DNA of 64,000 bases from Microbacterium telephonicum (GTDB lineage: Bacteria; Actinomycetota; Actinomycetes; Actinomycetales; Microbacteriaceae). This document shows, piece after piece, positions 34,993-46,323 of the stretch. The position numbers and the translations under genes were made by a program. Location: positions 189,259 to 253,258 of the forward strand of contig NZ_RCDB01000003.1 in assembly GCF_003651225.1 (NCBI RefSeq), in the 5' to 3' direction. The stretch's first letter is position 1. Every line of letters starts with the position of its first letter. The notes under the pieces are model-generated. The model did no database searches, was not told the DNA's origin, and saw only the letters and a program-made list of their open reading frames with translations.

Positions 34993-36008
34993 AGCTGCAC
35001 GAGTTCCCCCGCCACCCGCTCACCTTCGGCCCGAGCCCGTTGCAGCACCTCAAGCGTCTCACCCAGCACCTCGGCGGCGCGCAGGTGTGGGCCAAGCGCG
35101 AAGACGTCAACAGCGGCCTCGCCTTCGGCGGCAACAAGGTGCGCAAGCTCGAATACATCGTCCCTGACGTGCTCGCCTCCGGCGCCGACACGCTCGTCTC
35201 CATCGGCGGCTACCAGTCCAACCACACGCGCCAGGTCGCGGCCGTCGCCGCCCACCTCGGACTCAAGGCCCGCCTCGTGCAGGAGAAGTGGGTGCCGTGG
35301 GACGACCCCACCAACGACAAGGTGGGCAACATCCTCCTCTCGCGCATGATGGGCGCCGATTCGCGTCTGGATGACGCCGGCTTCGACATCGGCATCCGCG
35401 ATTCGTGGAAGCTCGCACTCGAAGAGGTGGAGGCCGCCGGCGGCACGCCGTACGCCATCCCCGCCGGCGCCTCGGAGCACCGCCTCGGCGGCCTCGGCTT
35501 CGCGAACTGGGCGTTCGAGGTCGCGGAGCAGGAGAAGCAGCTCGGAGTCTTCTTCGACACCATCGTGGTGTGCACCGTGACGGGCTCGACCCACGCCGGC
35601 ATGATCGCCGGGTTCGCGGCACTCGAGCAGCTCACGGGCGTGAAGCGTCGGGTGCTCGGCATCGACGCCTCGGCGACGCTCGAGAAGACCCGGGACCAGG
35701 TCGCGCGGATCGCGCGGAACACAGCGCAGCTCATCGAGCTCGGCCGCGACCTCCGCGACGACGAGATCCAGGTGCTCGAGGGATGGGCGGGAGACCTGTA
35801 CGGCATCCCCGTCGACTCGACCATGGAGGCGATGGCCCTCGGCGCGCAGCTCGAGGCGATGATCACCGACCCCGTCTACGAGGGCAAGTCGCTGGCCGGC
35901 CTCATCGACCTCGTCGAATCCGGCGACATCCCGCGCGATTCCACCGTGCTGTACGCGCACCTCGGCGGCCAGCCGGCGATCAACGCCTACCACTCGCTCT
36001 GGAGCTGA
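34989..36008 (+). CDS. acdS: 1-aminocyclopropane-1-carboxylate deaminase
   Basis: A 339-aa PLP enzyme of fold type II opening ACC to ammonia and 2-oxobutyrate, which lowers plant ethylene. [20 protein letters not shown] contains the PLP Lys (Lys50), [20 protein letters not shown] the Ser/Asn substrate region, [14 protein letters not shown] the phosphate loop, and [15 protein letters not shown] the Tyr-Glu pair. The Glu after the Tyr and the Leu in YAHLGGQPA are the residues known to separate ACC deaminase from D-cysteine desulfhydrase, so the assignment is better than for most homologues. Length matches the family (338 aa). It overlaps the GntR gene by 4 bp. This suggests a plant-associated lifestyle. 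Confidence 0.92.
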   Translation: MKLHEFPRHPLTFGPSPLQHLKRLTQHLGGAQVWAKREDVNSGLAFGGNKVRKLEYIVPDVLASGADTLVSIGGYQSNHTRQVAAVAAHLGLKARLVQEKWVPWDDPTNDKVGNILLSRMMGADSRLDDAGFDIGIRDSWKLALEEVEAAGGTPYAIPAGASEHRLGGLGFANWAFEVAEQEKQLGVFFDTIVVCTVTGSTHAGMIAGFAALEQLTGVKRRVLGIDASATLEKTRDQVARIARNTAQLIELGRDLRDDEIQVLEGWAGDLYGIPVDSTMEAMALGAQLEAMITDPVYEGKSLAGLIDLVESGDIPRDSTVLYAHLGGQPAINAYHSLWS

Positions 36009-36075
36009 ACAAGGGCGTCCCGCTCGAGACCGATCTGACGCAGAGTGGGTCTCATCCGAGTCGAAGGATGAGTGC

Positions 36076-37838
<1,763 letters not shown>

Positions 37839-37842
<4 letters not shown>

Positions 37843-39275
37843 CCGACATCGATCCGGCCCTGTGGGAGGACTACCTCGTGCGCACCCGGTGGTTCGCTGC
37901 GAAGGGACGGCCGTTCCGGGTGACGACGTCCCGCGTGCTCGCCGAGATGGCGGGCGGCGACGGCCGGCCGGTCGTGTCGATCCACCTCGTGAGCGTGGCC
38001 TACGACGACGACGAGGGGGGCGGCGAGACCTATCAGGTGCCGTTGAGCGCCTACCCCGAGACGCAGGAGCGCCTGGCGCACGCGCACGTCGGACTCGCCC
38101 ACAGCGAGCGCGGGACGCTCCACCTGTACGACGCGGTGCACGATGCCGACGCCATGGCGCTGTGGCTGGACGCCTTCGTCGACGCCGAGGACGGCGGTGT
38201 CGCCGAGGTCGGCGGACTGCGGTTCCACCGCGTCCCGAACGGCGGGGCGCTCGACCCCGCGCTGCGCTCGTCGCCGATGACGGGCGAGCAGTCCAACTCC
38301 TCGGCGCGCTTCGACGACACCGCCATCATGAAGCTGTTCCGCAAGGTGACGCGCGGCGTGAACCCCGACGTGGAGATCCACGACGAACTCACGCGCGGCG
38401 GATCCGAGCACATCGCCGCCCTCTACGGCTGGGTGGAGGCCACGATCGACGGCGAGGTCGTGCAGCTGGCGATGCTGCAGGAGTTCCTGCGCACGGCCGC
38501 CGACGGGTTCGAGCTGGCGACCGGCAGCATCCGCACCCTGCTCGCCGACCCCGAGCAGGAGCTCGTCGGATCGGGCGGCGACTTCGCCGGCGAGGCGGCG
38601 CGCCTGGGTGCGGCGCTGGCCGACGTGCACGCGATGCTGCGCTCGCGCTTCCCCGCCGAGCGCCGGGGGGCGGATGCGGCGACCGCACTCGCCGAGACGA
38701 TGTCGGCGCGTCTGGAACGCGTCCTGCTGACGGCTCCCGAGTTGGAGCCGTACGCAGAGCGGCTGCGCGCCCTGTACGGATCGGTGGCGCAGGCCGGCGG
38801 GCTCGACGTTCAGCGCATCCACGGCGACCTGCACCTGGGCCAGACGCTGCGCACCGCGCACGGATGGCGCATCGTCGACTTCGAGGGCGAACCGGGACGC
38901 CCGATCGCCGAGCGCGCCCTCCCCGACTCGCCTTGGCGCGATGTCGCCGGGATGCTGCGCTCGTTCGACTACGCCGTGGGCGTCGTCGCGATGGCGGCGG
39001 CGGGCTCGTCGGACGACGACGATGCGCGGCGCACCGACCTGGCGCGGCAGTGGGCCGAGCGGGCCCGCACCCACTTCGTCGAGGCGTACGTCGACGCGCT
39101 GCTCGGCGATGCCGACGGAGACGACCGCCCCGACTCCGACGGCGCGACGCGCCGGCTCCTCCTCGACGCCTACGTCGCCGACAAGGCCGTCTACGAGGTG
39201 CTGTATGAGAAGCGCAACCGCCCCGCCTGGGTGTCGATCCCGCTCGCCGCCGTCGCGGAGGTCGCAGGCACCTGA
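37839..39275 (+). CDS. mak: Maltokinase
   Basis: A 478-aa kinase phosphorylating maltose to maltose 1-phosphate with ATP. The N-terminal cap (about residues 1-110) begins with [14 protein letters not shown]. The aminoglycoside-kinase-like core shows [11 protein letters not shown] with the ATP-binding Lys, then [16 protein letters not shown] with the catalytic Asp, and [13 protein letters not shown] with the metal-binding Asp. [20 protein letters not shown] is the conserved C-terminal helix. GTG start overlapping the treS stop (GTGA). glgE and glgB are not in the window. Confidence 0.92.
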
Positions 39276-39289
39276 GCGGCGCCCACCCC

Positions 39290-40441
39290 TCAGGCGGTGA
39301 CGACCTGCGCGGTGCCGAGCGGGGCGTCCGGCCCCATCGCGTCGGCGATGCGGTTGGCCTCTTCGATCAGGGTCGCGACGATCTCGGCCTCGGGCACCGT
39401 CTTGATGACCTCGCCCTTGACGAAGATCTGGCCCTTGCCGTTGCCGGACGCGACGCCGAGGTCGGCCTCACGGGCCTCGCCCGGGCCGTTGACGACGCAG
39501 CCCATGACGGCCACGCGCAGCGGCACCGTCATGTCCTTCAAGCCGTCCGTCACGTCGTTCGCGAGCGTGTAGACGTCGACCTGGGCGCGGCCGCACGACG
39601 GGCAGGAGACGATCTCGAGCTTGCGCTCGCGAAGGTTCAGCGACTGGAGGATCTGGTGGCCGACCTTGACCTCCTCCGCCGGCGGCGCCGACAAGGACAC
39701 GCGGATCGTGTCGCCGATCCCCTCGGCGAGCAGGATGCCGAACGCGGTGGCCGACTTGATCGTGCCCTGGAAGGCGGGGCCGGCTTCGGTGACGCCGAGG
39801 TGCAGCGGCCAGTCGCCCCGCTCCGCCAGCAGTCGATACGCCTTCACCATCACGATCGGGTCGTTGTGCTTGACCGAGATCTTGAAGTCGTGGAAGTCGT
39901 GCTCCTCGAACAGCGACGCCTCCCACACGGCGCTCTCCACGAGCGCCTCCGGGGTGGCCTTGCCGTACTTCTCGAGCAGCCGCTTGTCGAGCGAGCCCGC
40001 GTTCACGCCGATGCGCAGCGAGACTCCGGCGTCCTTCGCCGCCTTCGCGATGGCGCCCACCTGGTCGTCGAACTTGCGGATGTTGCCGGGGTTCACGCGC
40101 ACCGCGCCGCAGCCGGCGTCGATGGCCTGGAAGACGTACTTCGGCTGGAAGTGGATGTCGGCGATCACCGGGATCTGACTCTTCTTCGCGATGATGTGCA
40201 GCACGTCGGCGTCGTCCTGCGACGGCACGGCCACGCGCACGATCTCGCACCCGGATGCCGTCAGCTCGGCGATCTGCTGCAGCGTCGCGTTGATGTCGGT
40301 CGTGGGCGTGGTGGTCATCGACTGCACGCTGACGGGGGCGTCGCCGCCCACGAGCACGCGGCCGACCTTGATCTGGCGGCTCTTGCGGCGGGGGGCGAGA
40401 AGATCCGGTACACGGGGCATCCCGAGATTCACAGCAGGCAC
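39290..40441 (-). CDS. ispG: 4-hydroxy-3-methylbut-2-enyl diphosphate synthase
   Basis: A 383-aa [4Fe-4S] enzyme of the MEP isoprenoid pathway, converting methylerythritol cyclodiphosphate to [41 protein letters not shown] and [14 protein letters not shown] form the barrel. The cluster ligands are in [11 protein letters not shown] and [13 protein letters not shown]. The GTG at 40441 is supported by TAGGCT (40449-40454, minus strand) 7 nt upstream; an internal ATG at 40420 is possible. Usually ispG lies next to the site-2 protease gene and dxr; here the three are spread over 14 kb. Confidence 0.96.
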   Translation of the reverse strand: MPAVNLGMPRVPDLLAPRRKSRQIKVGRVLVGGDAPVSVQSMTTTPTTDINATLQQIAELTASGCEIVRVAVPSQDDADVLHIIAKKSQIPVIADIHFQPKYVFQAIDAGCGAVRVNPGNIRKFDDQVGAIAKAAKDAGVSLRIGVNAGSLDKRLLEKYGKATPEALVESAVWEASLFEEHDFHDFKISVKHNDPIVMVKAYRLLAERGDWPLHLGVTEAGPAFQGTIKSATAFGILLAEGIGDTIRVSLSAPPAEEVKVGHQILQSLNLRERKLEIVSCPSCGRAQVDVYTLANDVTDGLKDMTVPLRVAVMGCVVNGPGEAREADLGVASGNGKGQIFVKGEVIKTVPEAEIVATLIEEANRIADAMGPDAPLGTAQVVTA

Positions 40442-40516
40442 GCGTGTCAGCCTACGCCGCGCCCGTGCGCCGGGGCTGGGAACCGGCCGGGGTGCGCGGC
40501 GCGTGCCGCGTGCTGA

Positions 40517-40522
40517 TATCGT
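40517..40522 (+). promoter_or_regulatory. TATCGT -10 box, leaderless trp leader peptide
   Basis: TATCGT ends exactly 6 nt before the ATG of the leader peptide at 40529. Confidence 0.5.
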
Positions 40523-40528
40523 GACCCC

Positions 40529-40564
40529 ATGCTCGCGACCCGCACCTGGTGGCCCGCCTCCTAG
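40529..40564 (+). CDS. trpL: trp operon leader peptide
   Basis: An 11-codon [14 protein letters not shown] then TAG. Two adjacent Trp codons in an 11-residue peptide, followed by competing hairpins and the anthranilate synthase gene, are the classic design of a ribosome-mediated tryptophan attenuator. No Shine-Dalgarno is seen, which fits the leaderless -10 spacing. Confidence 0.85.
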   Translation: MLATRTWWPAS

Positions 40565-40622
40565 GCGGACGTCACGAGCGCAACGACAGACCGCCCCTCA
40601 CCCCGGGCGGTCTTGCTGTTTC
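40553..40622 (+). promoter_or_regulatory. Tryptophan attenuator with mutually exclusive hairpins
   Basis: Segment 1 CCCGCC (40553-40558) pairs with segment 2 GGCGG (40564-40568), around the leader stop codon. Segment 3 AGACCGCCC (40588-40596) pairs with segment 4 GGGCGGTCT (40605-40613), a 9-bp stem with an 8-nt loop followed by TGCTGTTT, the terminator. Segment 2 can pair instead with CCGCC of segment 3, giving the antiterminator. Ribosome stalling at the tandem Trp codons would cover segment 1 and favour 2-3. Confidence 0.85.
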
Positions 40623-40656
40623 AGGCGATCGCCCGCCGAACCCGGAAGGCCCACCG

Positions 40657-42564
40657 ATGTCCGACCCCGGTGTCCCCGCCGACCCCGCCGCCGTCCTCGA
40701 CGACCTGATCTCCTCGGGCGCCCCGTTCGCCCTCCTCGCGCGCGACCGCGACACCGTCGAGGTGCTCACCGGCCCTGTCGTCGACGTCAACCTGCTCGCC
40801 GACATCCCGCTGACGGATGCCGCCGGTACGCCGCGCGAGGTGCTCGCCCTCGTCCCGTTCCGCCAGGTGGTCGAGCGCGGCTTCGAGTGCCACGACGACG
40901 CGGCGCCGCTGCGCTGCCTCGTGATCGACGGGCACACCGCCCTCCCCCGTGCCGCGACCGTCGCCGCCCTCCCCGACGCCCCGGTTGCGCTGGGCGAGCC
41001 GGGCTTCGACATCGCCGACGAGGACTATGCCGAGATCGTCCGCCGCGTGATCGCCGACGAGATCGGGCGCGGCGAAGGCGCCAACTTCGTCATCCGCCGC
41101 GACTTCGCCGCGTCCGTCGACACCGACCCGGTCACCGCCGGCCTCACCTGGTTCCGCGCGCTGCTGGAGCACGAGCGCGGCGCATACTGGACCTTCCTCG
41201 TCTCCACCCCCGGGCACGTCGCCGTCGGCGCGAGCCCCGAGGCGCACGTGAGCGCCCAGGACGGTGTCGTCACGATGAATCCGATCTCGGGCACGTTCCG
41301 CCACCCCGCCGGCGGCGCGACGGCCGAGACGCTCACGGAATTCCTCTCCTCCACGAAGGAGACCGAGGAGCTGTTCATGGTCGTCGACGAAGAGCTCAAG
41401 ATGATGTCGGCGGTGTGCAGCGACGGCGGCCGCATCACCGGCCCGCATCTGAAGGAGATGTCGCGCCTCACCCACACCGAGTACATGCTGCGCGGGTCGA
41501 GCACGATGGATCCCCGCGACGTCCTGCGCGAGACGATGTTCGCCCCCACCGTCACCGGGTCGCCGATGCAGAACGCCTGCACGGTCATCACGCGGCACGA
41601 GCTCACCCCGCGCGGCTACTACTCCGGGGTCGCCGCCCTGTTCACGCCGCGTGCGGACGGCGGGCACGACCTGGACGCGCCCATCCTCATCCGCACCGCG
41701 TACCTGCAGGACGGCCGCCTGCGCGTCCCCGTCGGGGCCACCCTCGTGCGCCACTCCGACCCGTACGGCGAGGTCGGCGAGACCCACGGCAAGGCCGCGG
41801 GAGTGCTGGGCGCGATCGGCGCCGTGGCGCGGGACGATGCGCCCGTCGTCGACGAGGACGCCCCGGCATCCGCCCCGCGCCGGCTCGCCGACGACCCCGA
41901 GATCGCGAGCCTGCTCGCCCGCCGCAACGACCGGCTCGCCCCGTTCTGGCTCAACCCGCAGGACGGCGCGGGCGATGCCGCGGGGTCGCGACCGTACGCC
42001 GGAGTCGGCGCCCTCGTCGTCGACGCCGAGGACCGGTTCACGACGATGCTCGCCCACCAGCTGCGCCATCTCGGCTTCGACGTGACGATCGTGCACTGGT
42101 CGCAGGCGACCGCCGACGCGGTCGCCGCGGCCGCGTTGGTCGTCGCCGGGCCCGGCCCCGGCGATCCGCGCGACGACGCGAGCGCGCGCATCGCCCGCCT
42201 GCGCGAGGTCGTGGCCGCACGCCTCGACGCCGGCGCTCCGCTGCTCGCGGTGTGCCTGAGCCACCAGATCCTCGCCGACCGGCTCGGCTTCGAGCTGGGG
42301 CCGCTCGCCTCCCCGCACCAGGGGCTGCAGAAGACCGTCGACGTGTTCGGGCGGCCGGCCTCGATCGGCTTCTACAACACGTTCACCGCGCGGATGCCGC
42401 AGGGCGGCGCCCCCGACGGCGTCGAGGCGGCGGCCGATGCCGGCGGCGACGTCTACGCGCTGCGCGGCGACGGCTTCGCCTCGGTGCAGGGGCACCTGGA
42501 GTCGATCCTCTCGCGCGACGGCCTCGAGACGCTCGAGCGTCTCGTCGCGCACGCCCTGCGCTGA
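40657..42564 (+). CDS. trpE: Fused anthranilate synthase (TrpE-TrpG type)
   Basis: A 635-aa fusion. Residues 1-420 are the chorismate-binding component (NPISGTFRHPAGG, RLTHTEYMLRGSSTMDPRDV, AACT-like NACTVITRHELTPRGYYSG). Residues about 440-635 are a class I glutamine amidotransferase (VVAGPGPGDPRD, nucleophile Cys533 in LAVCLSHQIL, and QGHLES with the His-Glu pair). Fused proteins of this layout include both anthranilate synthases and PhzE-type ADIC synthases. The Trp-rich leader and attenuator directly upstream argue strongly for tryptophan synthesis. The start at 40657 is used because GGAAGG precedes it; an upstream frame from 40549 would cross the attenuator hairpins. No other trp genes are adjacent. 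Confidence 0.92.
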   Translation: MSDPGVPADPAAVLDDLISSGAPFALLARDRDTVEVLTGPVVDVNLLADIPLTDAAGTPREVLALVPFRQVVERGFECHDDAAPLRCLVIDGHTALPRAATVAALPDAPVALGEPGFDIADEDYAEIVRRVIADEIGRGEGANFVIRRDFAASVDTDPVTAGLTWFRALLEHERGAYWTFLVSTPGHVAVGASPEAHVSAQDGVVTMNPISGTFRHPAGGATAETLTEFLSSTKETEELFMVVDEELKMMSAVCSDGGRITGPHLKEMSRLTHTEYMLRGSSTMDPRDVLRETMFAPTVTGSPMQNACTVITRHELTPRGYYSGVAALFTPRADGGHDLDAPILIRTAYLQDGRLRVPVGATLVRHSDPYGEVGETHGKAAGVLGAIGAVARDDAPVVDEDAPASAPRRLADDPEIASLLARRNDRLAPFWLNPQDGAGDAAGSRPYAGVGALVVDAEDRFTTMLAHQLRHLGFDVTIVHWSQATADAVAAAALVVAGPGPGDPRDDASARIARLREVVAARLDAGAPLLAVCLSHQILADRLGFELGPLASPHQGLQKTVDVFGRPASIGFYNTFTARMPQGGAPDGVEAAADAGGDVYALRGDGFASVQGHLESILSRDGLETLERLVAHALR

Positions 42565-42578
42565 GTTCGCATCCCAAG

Positions 42579-43829
42579 TCAGCCGAGACGCAGGCGTCGC
42601 TCCAGCAGCCGCCGCTCCGCCTCGTTCGCAGTCAGCGTCCAGGCGCGGCGATCGGCGTCGTCCGCCTCGTCGTCGCGGCCGATTCCCCGCAGCAGTCCGG
42701 CGCGCACCGCATGCCACAGGTGGTAGTCGACGAGGCGGTCGGCGAGCTCGTCGACCTCGGCGAGCGCGGGTCCGGGACCGGCGACCTCGGCGAGGACGAC
42801 GGCACGGTTCAGCCGCACGATCGGCGAACGGTCGTAGGCCGTCAGCATGTCGTAGAGCACGAGCAACTGCAGCCAGTCCGTGTCGTCGCCGCCGGCGGCG
42901 TCACTGTGACAGGCCGCGATCGCCGCGTGCAGCTGCCACCTGCCGGGGCGTCGCCGCCGCGCCGCGCGCTCGAGTTCGGCGTGCCCGCGGGTGAGCAGAT
43001 GCCGGTCCCAGCGGGAGCGGTCCTGCTCGCCGAGGGGGACGAGGTCGCCGCCCACGGCGCGGGCTCCCTCGCGCGCCCGGTGCAACAGGAGGAGCGAATG
43101 CAGCCCCGCGGCCTCGGGCTCGTCCGGCAGCTCGTGGGCGATGACGCCGGCGAGCCACAGCGCGTCGTCGGCGAGGTCGCGGTCGGCGGCGGCATCGGCG
43201 CCGGGCACGAGATGCGCGCTGCTGTACATCACCGAGACGACGGCGAGGACCGTGTCGAGTCGCTCGGCGCGCTCCGCGCCGGTCGGCACGCGCACGGGAA
43301 TGCCGCTCGCGCCGATCTTGCGCTTCGCGCGCGAGATGCGCTGGCCGACGGTCGCGACCGGCTCGAGGGTGGCGCGGGCGATCTGCTCGGTCGTGACCCC
43401 GAGCACGGCACGCAGCGTCAAGGCGAGTTGCGCTTCGGGCGCGAGCGACGGGTGGCAGCATCCGAACAGCAGCGGAAGGCGCTCGTCCGGTCCCGGCGCG
43501 TCCTCGTCGCCGATCGCCGCCACCGTGGCATCCGCGGCGAGCAGCGGCAGCTTCCCCCGCAGCGTCGCCTGCCGACGAAGACGATCGAGGGCGTTGTGCC
43601 GCGCCGCCTGCAGCAGCCACGCGCCCGGCCGCGGCGGAACGCCGCGGCGTCGCCACGCGACGAGCGCCTCCTCGATCGCCTCCGCGGTCGCCTCTTCGGC
43701 GATGTCGAGGCTCCCCGTCGCCGCGGTCAGGATGCCGGTGACGCGCGCGGCCTCGGCACGGAAGACCGCGGCGAGCGCGCGATCGGATGCCGCCGCGGAG
43801 GTGTCGGCGGCGGCATCCGACCCGGTCAT
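42579..43829 (-). CDS. ECF42-type RNA polymerase sigma factor
   Basis: A 416-aa extracytoplasmic-function sigma factor with the large C-terminal extension (about residues 200-416, TPR-like helices) that defines group ECF42. Region 2 shows ALAAVFRAEAARVTGILTA and RPGAWLLQAARHNALDRLRR; region 4 shows LTLRAVLGVTTEQIARATLE and VGQRISRAKRKI. No anti-sigma gene is nearby, as typical: ECF42 genes are instead linked to DGPF/YCII-like genes, and one lies 7 bp upstream here. The C-terminal domain is thought to control activity in this group (literature knowledge). Confidence 0.93.
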   Translation of the reverse strand: MTGSDAAADTSAAASDRALAAVFRAEAARVTGILTAATGSLDIAEEATAEAIEEALVAWRRRGVPPRPGAWLLQAARHNALDRLRRQATLRGKLPLLAADATVAAIGDEDAPGPDERLPLLFGCCHPSLAPEAQLALTLRAVLGVTTEQIARATLEPVATVGQRISRAKRKIGASGIPVRVPTGAERAERLDTVLAVVSVMYSSAHLVPGADAAADRDLADDALWLAGVIAHELPDEPEAAGLHSLLLLHRAREGARAVGGDLVPLGEQDRSRWDRHLLTRGHAELERAARRRRPGRWQLHAAIAACHSDAAGGDDTDWLQLLVLYDMLTAYDRSPIVRLNRAVVLAEVAGPGPALAEVDELADRLVDYHLWHAVRAGLLRGIGRDDEADDADRRAWTLTANEAERRLLERRLRLG

Positions 43830-43836
43830 CGCCGGA

Positions 43837-44196
43837 TCACTCCTCGAACTGGCTGTAGTCGGTGACCGTCGGACGGATCTCCACCGACGTGCCCGGCAGC
43901 TCGAGCATGGGCCACGTGCGCGCCAGCGCGATCGCCGCGTCCATGTCGGCGACGTCGATCAGCGTGAATCCGCCGATGACCTCCTTCGCCTCGGAGAACG
44001 GGCCGTCGACGACGACACCGCCGCCGCGCACCGTCGTGGCGGTGTCGGCCGGCTGCAGTTCCGCTCCGGAGTCGATGATCTCGGCGTCGTGCTCCTGGAA
44101 CCACTCGTAGACCCGCCCGTAGACCTGCTGGGCACGGGCGGGGTCGACCTCCGCATCGAGCGCGGGGGTCGAGGTGAACATGATGACGTACTTCAC
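43837..44196 (-). CDS. DGPF/YCII-related protein, ECF42 partner
   Basis: A 119-aa single-domain protein of the YCII dimeric alpha-beta-barrel fold. VVDGPFSEAKEVIGGFTLID contains the defining DGPF motif. The biochemical role of such proteins is unknown; they are the usual target genes of ECF42 sigma factors. It is the first gene of the pair, 7 bp upstream of the sigma gene. TGTCGA on the minus strand (44262-44257), about 60 nt upstream, resembles the ECF42 -35 word, but I see no clean matching -10. Confidence 0.88.
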   Translation of the reverse strand: MKYVIMFTSTPALDAEVDPARAQQVYGRVYEWFQEHDAEIIDSGAELQPADTATTVRGGGVVVDGPFSEAKEVIGGFTLIDVADMDAAIALARTWPMLELPGTSVEIRPTVTDYSQFEE

Positions 44197-44302
44197 GGCC
44201 GTGTCCTTTCGTCATGGGAACCGTTTCATCCCCACAGCGAACGGACAAGTCCGATTTCGACACCGCGCCGACATCCGATCGCAGACGTCGCGCCGACCGG
44301 CG

Positions 44303-45637
44303 TCAGCCGAAGAGCTTCACCGGGTTGACGATGTCGGCGAGGATCAGCACGGCGCCCATGACCACGAGCGCGACGACGACGACGAAAGTCACCGGCACGA
44401 GCTTCGTGGCGTCGACGGGCTTCGGCGGCGGCCGGCGGAAGAGCTTCGCCCAGGCGCGCTTGAGGCCGTCCCACAGGGCGACGACGACATGGCCGCCGTC
44501 CAGCGGCAGCAGCGGGATGAGGTTGAAGACGAACAGCGCGATGTTCAACGAGGCGAGCAGGCCTAGCAAACTCGCGACACGGTCGAGCACCGGAGCGTCG
44601 ACGGCGGCGACCTCGCCGGCCAGGCGCCCCGCACCCACGACCGACAGCGGGCCGTTCCGGTCGCGCTCCTGCCCGGTGAACATGTCGACCGCGGTCTGGT
44701 ACACCTTCACCGGCAGCTGCCAGATGATGCCCATCACGGCACCGGTCTGCTCGATCGCCGCTTCGGGCCCCGCCCAGATCGGCTGCGGCACGTAGGCGAC
44801 GGTCGCGGTCATCCCGACGAAGCCGACCTCCGCCGTCGTCACCTGGCCGTCCTCGCCCTGCACCTGCCGCTCGGCGAGCATCGGCGTCACAGTGAGCGTC
44901 TGCTCGCGCCCGTCCCGCTCCACGACGATCGGGAGCGGCTCGTCGGGCGAGGCCTGGATGATCGCCGACGCCTCGGCGAAGGTGTCCACCGGCGTGCCGT
45001 CGACCGACACGATGACGTCGCCCGGCTGGATGCCGGCCGCGGCGGCGGGCGAGGCGGGGTCGCCGCTCTCGCACTCGGTCTGCGTCGTGCCTGCGGGCAG
45101 CACGCACTCGTTCACGGCCGCCACGGTCGTCGTGGCCGTCTGCAGGCCGATACCGCTGACCACGATCGTCATGAGCACGATCGCGAGCAGGAAGTTCATG
45201 ATCGGCCCGCCGAGCATGATGATGATCCGCTTGTGGACGGGCAGCTCGTAGAAGACGCGCTTCCCGTCCGATCCCGCGAGCGTCTCGTCGTTGGCGGTGC
45301 GGGCATCCTGCACCATCGTCGCGAAGAAACCGCCGCCGGCACGCCCCTCGGTGCCGCCCGCGGCACCGCCGTCGGCCGCGGCGGCGACGTCCTTCGGCGA
45401 GGGCGGGTACATGCCGGCCATCGAGATGTAGCCGCCGAGCGGCAGCGCCTTCACGCCGTACTCGGTCTCGCCGAACGTGCGCGACCACAGCGTCGGACCG
45501 AATCCGATCATGTACTGCCCGACCCGCACGCCGAACGCCTTCGCGGGCAGCAGATGCCCGATCTCGTGGAGTGCGATCGAGACGGCGAGGCCGACGACCA
45601 GCAGCACGACTCCGACGACGAAGGCGATGACGGTCAC
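44303..45637 (-). CDS. rseP: Site-2 protease family zinc metalloprotease (M50, RseP/Rip1-like)
   Basis: A 444-aa integral membrane protease that cuts substrates such as anti-sigma factors within the membrane. HEIGH at residues 24-28 in the first helix binds zinc with the Asp of IPLLPLDGGHV near the end. A PDZ domain lies in the middle (IQPGDVIVSVDGTPVDTFAE), and a cytoplasmic loop is rich in Gly/Ala (AADGGAAGGTEGRAGGG). Four helices are expected. GTG start, with TACCTT 8 nt upstream as possible -10. In most actinobacteria it lies between dxr and ispG; that order is kept here but with insertions on both sides. Confidence 0.94.
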   Translation of the reverse strand: MTVIAFVVGVVLLVVGLAVSIALHEIGHLLPAKAFGVRVGQYMIGFGPTLWSRTFGETEYGVKALPLGGYISMAGMYPPSPKDVAAAADGGAAGGTEGRAGGGFFATMVQDARTANDETLAGSDGKRVFYELPVHKRIIIMLGGPIMNFLLAIVLMTIVVSGIGLQTATTTVAAVNECVLPAGTTQTECESGDPASPAAAAGIQPGDVIVSVDGTPVDTFAEASAIIQASPDEPLPIVVERDGREQTLTVTPMLAERQVQGEDGQVTTAEVGFVGMTATVAYVPQPIWAGPEAAIEQTGAVMGIIWQLPVKVYQTAVDMFTGQERDRNGPLSVVGAGRLAGEVAAVDAPVLDRVASLLGLLASLNIALFVFNLIPLLPLDGGHVVVALWDGLKRAWAKLFRRPPPKPVDATKLVPVTFVVVVALVVMGAVLILADIVNPVKLFG

Positions 45638-45711
45638 GAAGGGACAAGGTACCCCCGTCGGCTTTGAATCCGCCGTGCCGACGCGCAGCGGGATGCGGCT
45701 CCGCGCCCCGG

Positions 45712-45717
45712 TAGGCT
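45712..45717 (+). promoter_or_regulatory. TAGGCT -10 box upstream of copper-linked membrane gene
   Basis: TAGGCT ends 6 nt before the GTG at 45724. Confidence 0.55.
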
Positions 45718-45723
45718 CGAGGC

Positions 45724-46323
45724 GTGATCTCGGGGCGGATGACGATGCGACAGGTGCGCGCGCTGCGCGGCGCCGCGGCGTCCGCCGTCGCCGTCGTCAT
45801 CGCCGCGGTCTCCCACACGATCGGCGGCGGGACGCCTCCCGCCCCGTGGCTCGTTCTGGCCGTCGCCCTGCTCTCGTGGCCCGTCGCGACGGCGCTCGTC
45901 GGGCGCCGCCCCTCCGTCCTGCGCACGTCCGCGGCCGTCGCGGCCGCGCAGGTGCTGCTGCACGTCGCGTTCGCCGCGGTCGGCGACGGGGCGCCGTATC
46001 TCGCCCACGATGCGCACAGCGCGCACGCGCACGCAGCGATGGCCCTGTCGCCGGCGGCGGAGATGGCCATGCCCCATCTCGATCCGACGATGCTGCTCGC
46101 ACACGCGGTCGCCGCGATCGTCACCACGGTCCTCCTCGTCCGCGGCGAGCGGATGCTGCGCGCCGTCGCGCGGGGGATCCGGCGTCTGCTGACGCGCCCG
46201 CCGATCGCCGCGCCCCGCATCGTCCGGCCGCGCACGGTCGCCGTCACCGAGCCCGCGCCCCCCATCGCCGTCCTCTTCCTGTCGACGCTGTCCCGTCGCG
46301 GACCCCCCGCGCTCGCGCGCTGA
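45724..46323 (+). CDS. Membrane protein with His/Met-rich loop, upstream of YcnI
   Basis: A 199-aa protein of no recognised family. Helices lie at about residues 15-33, 41-58, 66-84 and 120-140. Between helices three and four is a loop rich in His and Met: HDAHSAHAHAAMALSP, then EMAMPHLDP, which looks suited to bind Cu or another soft metal. The C-terminal 45 residues are basic and cytoplasmic. It is followed after 122 bp by the YcnI gene in the same direction; together with the metal-like loop this suggests a part in copper acquisition or export (inference). Confidence 0.75.
   Translation: MISGRMTMRQVRALRGAAASAVAVVIAAVSHTIGGGTPPAPWLVLAVALLSWPVATALVGRRPSVLRTSAAVAAAQVLLHVAFAAVGDGAPYLAHDAHSAHAHAAMALSPAAEMAMPHLDPTMLLAHAVAAIVTTVLLVRGERMLRAVARGIRRLLTRPPIAAPRIVRPRTVAVTEPAPPIAVLFLSTLSRRGPPALAR

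Noticed and set aside
34989..36008. D-cysteine desulfhydrase instead of ACC deaminase
   Set aside because: The discriminating Glu (VYEGKS) and Leu (AHLGG) of true ACC deaminases are present.
40549..40656. Upstream start for the anthranilate synthase fusion
   Set aside because: It would place the trp leader stop region and attenuator hairpin inside the coding region. The ATG at 40657 has its own ribosome-binding site.
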